The notes below the pieces were generated by a model. That model worked only from the letters and a program-made list of their open reading frames with translations. It was not told where the DNA came from and did not search any database. From positions 114,489 through 148,457 of the forward strand of contig CM074817.1 of NCBI GenBank assembly GCA_037447605.1: DNA of 33,969 bases, given 5' to 3'. The DNA comes from Zygnema circumcarinatum (lineage: Eukaryota > Streptophyta > Zygnematophyceae > Zygnematales > Zygnemataceae). Of this stretch, positions 1 to 8,870 are shown piece by piece. Every line of letters begins with the position of its first letter. The first letter of the stretch is position 1. The translations under genes were made by a program, and so were the position numbers.

Positions 1-831
1 CCCCCTCCTCCATCTTCACCTTCGCCCCCTCCTCCATCTTTGCCTTCGCCCCCTCCTCCATCTTTGCCTTCGCCCCCTCCTCCATCTTTGCCTTCGCCCC
101 CTCCTCCATCTTCACCTTCGCCACCTCCTCCATCTTTGCCTTCGCCCCCTCCTCCATCTTCACCTTCGCCCCCTCCTCCATCTTCACCTTCGCCCCCTCC
201 TCCATCTTCACCTTCGCCCCCTCCTCCATCTTTGCCTTCGCCCCCTCCTCCATCTTCACCTTCGCCCCCTCCTCCATCTTTGCCTTCGCCCCCTCCTCCA
301 TCTTCACCTTCGCCCCCTCCTCCATCTTCACCTTCGCCCCCTCCTCCATCTTCACCTTCGCCCCCTCCTCCATCTTCACCTTCGCCCCCTCCTCCATCTT
401 CACCTTCGCCCCCTCCTCCATCTTCACCTTCGCCCCCTCCTCCATCTTCACCTTCGCCCCCTCCTCCATCTTCACCTTCGCCCCTCCTCCATCTTCACCT
501 TCGCCCCCTCCTCCATCTTCACCTTCGCCCCTCCTCCATCTTCTCCTTCGCCCCCTCCTCCATCTTCACCTTCGCCCCCTCCTCCATCTTCACCTTCGCC
601 CCCTCCTCCATCTTCACCTTCGCCCCCTCCTCCATCTTCACCTTCGCCCCTCCTCCATCTTCACCTTCGCCCCTCCTCCATCTTCACCTTCGCCCCCTCC
701 TCCATCTTTGCCTTCGCCCCCTCCTCCATCTTTGCCTTCGCCCCCTCCTCCATCTTCACTTTCGCCCCCTCCATCTTCACCTTCGCCCCCTCCTCCATCT
801 TCACCTTCGCCCCTCCTCCATCTTCATTTGA
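1..831. repeat. 24-bp minisatellite, about 34 units
   Basis: Tandem units of 24 bp with consensus CTCCTCCATCTT then CACCTTCGCCCC. The main variation is TTCACC versus TTTGCC at one position, plus units lacking one C or three bases. Because 24 is a multiple of 3, both strands stay open over long stretches. The plus strand reads Ser-Pro-rich (SPSPPPPS repeated) from base 1 to about 483, then a missing C shifts the frame. The minus strand reads an 8-residue charged repeat, AKVKMEEG. The array is cut by the left window edge. No signal peptide, intron or non-repetitive domain is visible, so a coding role is possible but unproven. Confidence 0.95.
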
Positions 832-925
832 TGGCCTCACCATCTTGAGACCAATGCAAATCCCCTTTTCTTTTGTCGCACATTGTTGGAAGTCAATAGT
901 GAAAAGGAGAAAACGAGGGGGGTGG

Positions 926-1132
926 AATGTCCAGAAAAAGAGGAGGGGAGGGGAGGAGGGGAGGGGAGGGGAGGGCCGGGGAGGACAGGGCAGGGGAGGG
1001 GAGGGAAGGGGAGGGGAGGGGAGGGGAGGGTCGGGGAGGACAGGGCCGGGGAGGACAGGGCAAGGGAGGGGAGGGGAGGGGAGGGGAGGAGAGGGCAGGG
1101 GATGGGCGGGAGCGGAGGGGACGGGAGGGGCG
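926..1132. repeat. G/A-rich simple-sequence tract
   Basis: Irregular repeats of GGGGA and GGGGAGG run for about 200 bp with almost no C or T. The many closely spaced runs of four G could form G-quadruplexes, or triplexes by mirror symmetry. Several overlapping open frames cross it on both strands, but all give only Gly/Arg/Glu or Pro/Ser low complexity and are not genes. Confidence 0.9.
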
Positions 1133-1655
1133 GGAAAAAGATTTTTTCCCGAAATTTTCAAAACTGGGGGGTACCAAAACGGGCAGGCAAAATTTTCAAA
1201 AGGGGGGTGCGAAAGACAAAACGCGGGGGTGCAGTAGAGTTACCCCAACGGATTCATGCGAAAAATTGAAAGGGCATTTACCGCGACTAGCTTGTCGATT
1301 GCCCGAACAAATCACCAAACAGGCCTTTGTCCGTACACATTGAACAATTAATTATCGTTCGTGTTCAACTTGAGTTTTCCTTGGGTCCACCGACCAACCA
1401 TGAGATTTTAGAGAATCGCAAAGCGCGTGGACCCTCTTGTTTGTACAGAAATTGTTGATCAGCTCCCGGGAAGAGTCGTACGGCAAAAATGGGGCCTGGG
1501 TTAACTCAATCCCTCGAATCGCACAGAACCAACGTGGCGAAAATTGGAATCCACACGTGCGACCGAACACATCGAGTCTTGAACTTTATTTTCCTTTAAA
1601 ACTTTACGCTTTCTTAAATCGAAAGAATTTCGACCTCGAGTGTTCAGAGTTGAAC

Positions 1656-1785
1656 CATAAGGGGGAGTCAGCCTGTCGGGCGAATTAAGCATTGGCAAGG
1701 TACGCATTTCGGTACGGCTGTGAACGGCGGAGCCGCGGATCCCGATCCGGAATTCGTACACGAAAGAAGTCTGACTCCCCCTATG
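1656..1785. repeat. Short inverted repeats flanking 99 bp
   Basis: The arm at 1660-1671 (AGGGGGAGTCAG) is the exact reverse complement of 1771-1782. Allowing one single-base gap extends the match through a flanking CAT/ATG, to 1656 and 1785. The layout resembles a very small foldback or MITE-like element, but no target-site duplication is obvious. Confidence 0.5.
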
Positions 1786-2014
1786 AGATTCAATGAGATT
1801 GAAAATTGAGAAATTAAATAAACTAGTCCGTACACCTGATTCGTCCTTATTTTGATTGTCGTACTGTATTATATAACGGATGGCCCGGATCTGGAACTAA
1901 ATGAAAGTTTCCTTTGATCTGGATTTGTCTGTAAGACTCCAGGACAGTTGTGAAAGACAGCATCCGTACGAAAAGTCCAGAATTCGTCGCCGTTCGGCCA
2001 ATCGTTGACTGTCA

Positions 2015-2075
2015 CCGATTCCCGTCACCTGTCGGCCGTCGGTTAAACCGACGGCCGACAGGTGACGGGAATCGG
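2015..2075. repeat. Perfect 61-bp palindrome (30-bp arms, 1-nt centre)
   Basis: The left arm 2015-2044 and right arm 2046-2075 are exact reverse complements around the A at 2045. The symmetry breaks abruptly at 2014/2076. The arms are GC-rich (CCGATTCCCGTCACC outward, GGCCGTCGGTT inward). Such a sequence would form a very stable hairpin or cruciform. It lies about 375 bp upstream of the translation start of the gene at 2449. Confidence 0.95.
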
Positions 2076-2121
2076 ACGGCGGCCGACAAGGCCGGCTATC
2101 GGGCGCTAGCGAATCCTCAGT

Positions 2122-2133
2122 CGCCACGTGGCG
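2122..2133. promoter_or_regulatory. G-box/ABRE-like palindrome
   Basis: CGCCACGTGGCG is a perfect 12-bp palindrome containing the CACGTG core bound by plant bZIP and bHLH factors. It lies about 320 bp upstream of the chosen start codon at 2449, in the expected promoter. Function is inferred from the motif only. Confidence 0.4.
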
Positions 2134-2448
2134 GACACTTATAGGCCGAATGGCTCCTCACTTGGCTGAAAACCAACCGACGAGCACCTTCGCACGTGTA
2201 ATCGTGACAGGTGTCTCTGTGACTACGACTGCAAGGCCGCCGGCGCGATCTGTCGAGAGACTTAATAAGTGAAAGGGGCTCCTTACTTAAAAACAACTTG
2301 AAAATAATATAAGAATTAAAGCATGTTGATAATTGTATAAGAGATTCAATCGAAAAAGTAGATGATTCATCATCACGAGGGGAGAAGAAAATTGACAGAA
2401 GTGAGCACACGAGGCCAGCACCGAGGGCGCCTTCTTGCCTATCTCACC

Positions 2449-4006
2449 ATGATAATTTCCATCAAGTTAGTAACGGTTTTGCTTCTAGTAAGTGCTGCCA
2501 GATTTCCTGCATCGGCAAGCACAAGAAATCTGCGGACTGTCGCTACTATCCAAAGGGAGGGAGACGAAACTCCGACGGTGATTCGGAGAAGCCTCACCGA
2601 AAATACGAGTAAGGACAATACTTAACTTATGGTTGCCAACTTTCTTTCCCTCGCTCCAGTAATTTAACCACTTTGCTGCTGGTTTCCTTAATCCCTCTCT
2701 CTTTATATTTTCCGTTCCAATCCTTTCCTTTTCATTCTGGAGGGAGGGACGAGGGGGGCACAACCCCACTCCTCAACCTCCCTTTCAGGCCCCATGCTCA
2801 CCCCTTTCACTGCATTTCCCCTTCCCCTGCAAGACGATGCTTTTTTTTTTGACAGTGAACTCAGCAGACAGGCAGCATATTGATTATTCCACTTTGATAA
2901 TTGATATTTCTTATGTCTGCGTTGTGCCTTTCTCCCGTAACATGTGCGCGCATGATTCAGCTACGGCAAGCACGCCAGCAAACACTGAATCTTCTGATCC
3001 ATCGGTGGACGTGCTCGCTGCTCTCAATCGCTTCATTGGGACCATTAGAGGTCTGTTTCCCGTTGTTCGCCTCTTCAAGCATTTCTTAAGTAACATCTGC
3101 CATTGAATGTGATATAAAAAACCACCATACAACATAATGGTAATTCTAACTTCAAGCACTTTCAGTGCAGACGTGGTAGTCCCATCAAACAATGACACGT
3201 CATCCCCGATTGCGGCGATTGTAAATGGTACATTAAGCAATAGCACAAACTCGACAGGGGCTCCCCAAGGGAGCAATGTCACAGATTCAACGAATATGGG
3301 GACTTCGACTTCTAGCTCCATCGGAATGCCCTTCGCATTCAATGTTTTTGTGTTCGGAGCCCCTGTTCAAGCAATAAGCCTTTTGTCAACAGGCAATAAG
3401 GGCTTAGAGCAAATGCTTATTCAATCGAGCCAATCATCAGCGACCGCAGATGGGCAAAGTACCATTCAGCAATACGCCCCACAGCGAGAAAGCGTGGGCT
3501 CGTCTTCAGGCGGCAGCGACTCCTCAAGTAACTCCAGCTCCGAGGCCAGTGCCAATAGCACCATTTCTTCGTACAATTCAACAAGCACAAATCCTTCGAG
3601 TGGAAACACATCGTTGAACCAGATCGAGTACACCATTGCAAATGTGGTTGATCAACTGAAGTTGAGAACACGATTTCTGGATGACGAGATGAACCTGACT
3701 AGGACAGCACTAGCAAGTGCGCAACAGTTGCAATTGCAACAAAGGAACGTGACAGAGGAGCTGAAGAGCAGGTACAAGAAAGAAGCAGCGGAGTCGGAAT
3801 CATCTGAGCAGCAATTGCAGAAAAGACAGGCGAAGGAGCGGGGTCAATTGGAAAAGGATCAGAGAGCGGGAGCAACTAAACTTCTGGAGAAGTTTGATTC
3901 TGAGCGAGGAAGGCTACTTCAGCAAGAAGAGAGGAAAATGCTGCAGTTGCAGCAACAGCAACAGCAACATCAATTGACCTATAACTCGACAAATGATGGG
4001 ACATGA
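2449..4006 (+). CDS. Secreted Asn-glycosylation-rich coiled-coil protein (unknown function)
   Basis: Model: join(2449..2608, 2961..3050, 3171..4006), 361 aa. The phases agree at both introns (A|CT and G|AC), with GT/AG ends. I chose the ATG at 2449 because it gives a clean signal peptide (MIISIKLVTVLLLVSA, then a small-residue cleavage area). An in-frame upstream ATG at 2362 would put a basic, non-hydrophobic stretch in front. The middle (about residues 85-230) is Ser/Thr/Asn-rich. Residues 85-361 hold about a dozen N-X-S/T sequons. Residues 232-355 look like a charged, Gln-rich coiled coil ending in a poly-Gln run. No family is recognised. It could be a cell-wall, matrix or secretory-pathway protein. 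An RxLR-like RNLR after the signal peptide is probably chance. An AATAAA lies about 200 bp downstream. Confidence 0.75.
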
Positions 4007-4964
4007 CCATAAGCAATTTTCAACTGGATTGTGTCGCATAAATCAGACTTGAGAAATGACGCAGACGCAGAAAAGAAGTGTGAGATAGACGGATGAAATC
4101 AGTAGCTGGAACCACCTTTAGTCCTTGAGTTTCATCTCGTGGCTAAGCGGTCAGGCACTACTGTCGAGACATAATGAGGAAGTGGACGGGCTTGACGATC
4201 ACTTTCCAATAAAAGTATTCGCACCTCTCGTGCCAGTGAGCCTTGTAAAAACAAAAAAAAATTAGTCCGAGTCTCTAACGCATGCAACAGCCTCAATCTT
4301 GCCTATTTATTTCAAGAACGACTGTCTTTATGGCACTTTTTGTGTGCACATGATGTCTTCCAATCACGCACGAAATGGTTCTGGACTTCATGCATGTACA
4401 ATCTGCAGCTCATCCAAGATCGATATTTTCAATCTAAAGCGTCCAAAATTAACGTCTATCGCAGTTTTAGAACCGGCTTCTTTATTTCCTCCAATCTTTT
4501 TCTATAAGTAGTTCTTTTTATCCTTTCTTTTTTGAAACAAGAGGACAGGAAAGGTGAAGGAGCAGGAGCATAGTTTTCAAGTTTTCCTCCAAGGAGAGAA
4601 AAATCCAGATCGAACGACGACAAATAAAAGGTTCAAGGAACGAATTCGAGCTGCGGATGAACCTCCTCTAGTTGAGGAACAGCCCTCCACAAATTTAACT
4701 TGCGATGCAAGCATGCAAGCATGCAGCAATGCAAGCATAGAAGGCAAATATGCTGAAAGGCTACTACACTTATATGTTGGGCTCCTGTAGCTTTTTGGGT
4801 AAAGAGCAACTCGACACCTCGAACTGAAGTGCCGAGATCCGGCCTTCTTTGGATAATAAACGAAAAAACACAATCACTTTCCGTCCGTCTTAGCAGCAAA
4901 CAACTCGACGAGCCCACGCCAAATCATACTAACTCCTTATTTTAAATCCCTAGAACTCTCTTAC
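4007..4964. other. Convergent intergenic spacer
   Basis: Lies between the 3' end of the plus-strand secreted-protein gene and the 3' end of the minus-strand permease, so it should hold both 3' UTRs. The open frames are short and show no family resemblance. A small cluster of GCATGCAA-type repeats lies at 4700-4740. Confidence 0.6.
4208..4213 (+). terminator. Possible poly(A) signal
   Basis: AATAAA lies 202 bp after the stop codon of the secreted coiled-coil gene, followed by a short A-run at 4252. It is the first canonical signal downstream. Plant-lineage polyadenylation signals are loose, so this is suggestive only. Confidence 0.35.
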
Positions 4965-7813
4965 TTACTCCTTTGTGTCAAAATCAGTAAGGTTCTTCTG
5001 CGGGCCTTTGAAGTCGAAGATGCTTCTTGGAAGCAGCCATGGGATGGTGATGAGGATCATGACGCCCCCGAGAACAATCGGCGCATAATTGAGAGTCTTA
5101 GCTGTGACGGGATAAATGGTAGGAAGAGAGAAAACTACGGTAATGAATGCGACCCACAGAATGGCGATAGAGTTCACGAGCACACTGAAATTCCCCAGGT
5201 GGAAGGGGCCCTTTACAAAGGTCTTTCTGCTGACTGTCATCTTCATGAGAATGGGAATGGCGCAAGCCACGTATACTCCAACTGTTGAGAAGGAAGACAG
5301 AGCTGTGAAGGCGACGGGGCTCCAAATGATAGGCAGCACGAAGAGCAACATTCCTGCGAATGTGAGGGCGACAGCTGGGAGGGGGACTTTGTTCTTGGGG
5401 GTGACTTGCATCCAAATGGACGAGAAGGGTGTGGCTCCATCACGGCTCATAGCCCACATCTGCGAGAGAGGTAGCGAGAATGAGAGAGATGGGTTCATTA
5501 GATCAGGGAGTAATCAAAGGTTTCACACATCACTTAGGACACATTGCGCAACAGAAGTACATTCTTCTTCATGAGAATCCAAGACCTTGCTAGTATTCCT
5601 CCGAATAAAGGCAAAAAGGAAAATGTTTGAGTGGTGCGCATCGCTCACCAAGCGAGCTACGGCACATCCGCCGGTCGCCATTGCGAAGGGATTCACTAGC
5701 AGGAAGCAGGCAACTACAACAGTTGCGCCCTTCCCAGTACCAAAACGTGCTTCAAAGACATCGTAAATGAGTTGTAGACCGGGGTAAAGACCGAGCGTTA
5801 TATTCTCCGGATTCTGCAAGTTAAGGGGGTCTTGCATACTGCACGCACACAGGTGACATATGATCATTTTTCCATCTTGTCACACGTACATTCACATGGT
5901 TTGCTAGTATTTTTGATCGTGTCCGTAGCGGCAAGATAGACTCATAGATGTACATGTACATTAGAAAATAAATGTGATGGAAAGACAATGAACCATCATG
6001 GGGGGTGGGGTGGGGGGGAAAGAGAGAGAGGAAAGGAGAGAAAATAGAGAGAAGAGAGTGGAAGGCATAGGGAGAACTGCCTACCTGAAAAGAAAACTTA
6101 GGAGAATACCAAATCCTACTACCATGCTCGTGGCAGTTGACAGAACGGTGCTCCATGCTGCCGCCGAGTCGCTCTTTATCGTCTCTTCCGACAGATGGCC
6201 GTTTAGATCAAAGCCAACGAAGCAGAACTGAGAAAAGAGAAGGCCAACAAAGAACAGGTAGGCACGCGAATCTATTCCCAGAAACTCCCCGTTGTCGATA
6301 AATTCCGTGAACACGTAAGAAACTGATTGGTGGGTGGGGGCGATAGCAGGAAGGCCTATGAGAAGAAATAGAGCCAAAAGCAAGTTCCAAACTGAGGCGA
6401 ACTCGGCGAGGAGTCCAATGCACCAGACTGGCATGAGGTTCGAGACGAATCCCAAAACGACAATTCCACAGCAGATTGCGAAAACGACTCTGCTTGAGAA
6501 TGTGCACGACGAGCCAGACATTTGTATTACGGTAACTATGAACTGAGCGAAGATGTAAGTTCCCGCTCCGTAGCCGGCAACGTAACCAAGCCAGTTGAAC
6601 CATCTGCCACGATTAACAACAAAAAAGTAGCAAGATTCGCTGAAGATCGTAAGTATCTCAGCAAGCATTAGATATTGGCTGTTCTTTCGACTCAGGGAGA
6701 GAAAATAAGTACAAAAGGGAAAATAATCTGCTTTACTGGGATTGATACTGAGAGAGGGAGAGCTGGAAACAAGTAGAGGGAGAGAGGTGGGCGAATTAGT
6801 AGAGGGAGTGGGACACTGAACAAGGAGGAAGGAGAAAAAGAGAGAGAGAGGCAACCGAGTACAAGGACGAGCAGAGAAACGGTGGGAGAAAGCGAGGGAC
6901 AGGTGAGATTAAGGAGAGGGAGGAGGGAGCGGGAGAGCAGGCGGGAAGGAGGGAGGCAGTGAGAGGAGCGAAAGGAGAGTAGAGGAGGAACAATCAGTGA
7001 AGCAGAGACAGACTTCAGGTATAAAGGCAATGTGCGCTGAATCTCCTCACATGGAATGGCCAATACGAAAAGAAAGGCAGCACTTTTAAGAAAATGCAAA
7101 ATAAATAGATCAAATTACAAAAACAAGAAATAAATTTTCCCAATTCCGGGGCCAGCATGAAAAGGGGCGGCGCTGACCCAGTGTACCAGCAGGCGACCTT
7201 TCCCCATTTCTCCCCGCCGAGGTGGTACGCGTGGTAGTAGATTCCACCCGACGTCTGGATCCACCACACCAGTTCCACTCAACTATTCAACTCAGCGCCG
7301 CAGCGTCACACAGAGTCGCCAAATCACTCACTTTCGGCTATGTTGACCAATTCAATTAGTCGGTCGGTAAAAACTAACCAATAGACTACAGCAATTACTA
7401 TGACTAAGTACAAATATGAAGGCTGAATACGTACGGGCAGCGAGGAGAGAATCTCCGCCAGCGAGAGCACGACCGTCATAGTGAAGGCGCAGACGAGGAC
7501 CCACCCCCACACCATCGTGACCGGCCCTCCGTACGTGAACCCGATCGTGAAGAGGGCGGGGATGGCGACCGGCGTCGACAAGGTCGCAGCGAGGCAGCAG
7601 AAGGCCATCACCGAGCTCTGCATGCATGCATGCATTCACAAGCAAGTCATCAGGCCGTGTCATGCCATGTCATGCCATGCCTTGCCATATTTTGCTCGGC
7701 CATGCCATGCAGTGTCATGTCACGTGGCCCACCAGCTCGCGCTTCAGCGTCTGCTTGTAGCCGAGATCGTTGAGGCGTTTCTCGCCGGAATCCATGACCA
7801 CCAGTTCCACCAT
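4965..7813 (-). CDS. BAT1-like: Amino-acid permease, BAT1/GABA-permease-like (APC superfamily)
   Basis: Model: complement(join(4965..5459, 5649..5838, 6085..6603, 7178..7254, 7435..7617, 7733..7813)), 514 aa, with six exons. All introns are GT/AG and every phase matches. The start ATG at 7813 is preceded by an in-frame stop 18 bp upstream. The N-terminus DSGEKRLNDLGYKQTLKREL is the hallmark cytosolic lead of plant BAT1 and fungal GABA permeases. It is followed by the TSGGIYY loop, WYTGWFNWLGY and, later, LMWAMSRDGATPF. About twelve hydrophobic segments are visible and the length is typical of the family. Arabidopsis BAT1 moves several amino acids in both directions and has been reported as a mitochondrial GABA permease; substrate and membrane here are not predictable. 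Introns 3 and 4 contain purine-rich microsatellite on the plus strand. Confidence 0.93.
6741..6995. repeat. GA-rich microsatellite inside permease intron 3
   Basis: A degenerate GGGAGA/GAGAGG tract lies inside the 574-bp third intron of the permease gene, so the transcript strand is pyrimidine-rich. A shorter G/GA tract at 6001-6060 occupies intron 4. Open frames crossing these tracts are artefacts. Confidence 0.85.
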
Positions 7814-8850
7814 CGCGTCCACGCAGTTTCAGGGAGGGAGAGAGAGAGAGGGTGAGAGGGAGAGAGGAGGGGAAGGGAGAGGGCGAGTGGAAAGGAAAGG
7901 AGAAGGAGGAAGGTGAGAGAGGAATGTTAAGCAGACTGACCTGCAAGGGAGAGGGAGAGGGAGAGGGAGAGAGAGAGGCGGCGGCGAGAATGAGGATGAG
8001 GGCATCCGGTATACGGAAAGTGCACAAAACATCGACTGCCGATAGGGGGGGATCAGCGGCAGATCCCGTTTATGCCACGTGGCGAGACACGAGTGGCTGA
8101 TGTCGGACCATATCGATTCTGTATTGTTGGCTATCAGAGTTTTGTGAGCGGTGGACTGTACGGACGGGAGTTCCGACACGCAGGGTTATGTCGGTGGGCG
8201 GCGGCGGCGGCATATCCGTATGGCCAGAAGTCCCGCAAAGCGGGGGCAGCCAGGGGTGGACGTGGGGCCTATGGACCACTACGGTCCAAAGAACCGTACG
8301 AGTAGCTTTGTGGGAAATCTGGATGATATGTACGTACGTACGTGATGATGATCTGAATGGATCGATTGGATACGAATGGCACTGATTGGGCGACAGCGTC
8401 CTTCTAATGAAATGGGACAAGAAAATACTTATATTTCGTACGAACAGCTCGTGGGTTGCTGGCGGCGCCAGCTGACGAGTTTAAGGCCCGTACGGATCGA
8501 AACGACGGGTCTGTACGGACAGTACGAACACTGGTTTTTAGAGGTGGCGGTCCAGACTCTAGCAATCGGTTCGCAACAACTTTTCAAGTTTTCATCTTGG
8601 TACAACATGTGCCTCCTAATGTTTGCGTCCGTCTCCGTACATTCCTTCTCTTAGAGTACAATATGGCATGGCATTGCATGGCCAAATCCTACCAACAACC
8701 ATGTTGTTCCTCCCATGGCCATAGCGCGATGTACTATGTATGGCACACAGTCTATGGTACAATGTTTCTAAGGTACAATGTTGGACAATGTCATGCTCCG
8801 CATCTCATGCTATGCATGACATGCGCCACAACTTGGGTGCCATGCTCATG
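7814..8850. other. Spacer between permease 5' end and expansin 3' end
   Basis: Contains the permease promoter and 5' UTR and the expansin 3' UTR. A GA microsatellite (7831-7985) directly abuts the permease start. Further left to right there is CCACGTGG at 8075-8082, a GTAC-repeat run at about 8330-8342, several CGTACG-type sites (8140-8530) and a CATG-rich cluster (8655-8870). I see no coding potential. Confidence 0.6.
7831..7985. repeat. GA-rich microsatellite upstream of permease start
   Basis: An imperfect GGGAGA/GAGAGG repeat starts about 20 bp upstream of the permease ATG. On the permease strand it is a CT-rich tract, as often found in plant 5' UTRs and core promoters, so it may be transcribed leader sequence. 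Confidence 0.75.
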
Positions 8851-8870
8851 TTACACAACCCTAAAGGTGG
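8655..8870. repeat. CATG-rich degenerate repeat cluster
   Basis: Dense occurrence of CATGG, CATGC and ATGGCATGGCATTGCATGG-like words. Similar clusters occur at 4700-4740, 7618-7720 (permease intron 1) and 14185-14258, all in non-coding DNA. Because CATG is self-complementary, such clusters form many small hairpins. No fixed period is evident. Confidence 0.6.

Larger units (their letters stand above)
1133..2448. other. Non-coding spacer upstream of the secreted coiled-coil gene
   Basis: No open frame here resembles a gene. The stretch holds a short inverted-repeat pair (1656-1785), a perfect 61-bp palindrome (2015-2075) and a G-box palindrome (2122-2133). An AT-rich stretch around 2296-2340 could hold the core promoter of the gene starting at 2449, but no convincing TATA box stands out. 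Confidence 0.6.

Noticed and set aside
1-831. CRISPR-like regular repeat
   Set aside because: The units are directly adjacent with no unique spacers; this is a eukaryotic minisatellite.
845-1343. Several overlapping Gly/Arg/Glu-rich open frames
   Set aside because: All three plus frames are open across the G/A tract, which shows that composition and not coding keeps them open.
2524-2535. RNLR after a signal peptide, like an oomycete RxLR effector
   Set aside because: The genome context is plant-like, no clear EER motif follows and the protein is long with a coiled coil; a four-residue match is expected by chance.
4554-4790. 78-codon open frame in the convergent spacer
   Set aside because: No family resemblance, partly built from GCATGCAA repeats, and located where two 3' UTRs are expected.
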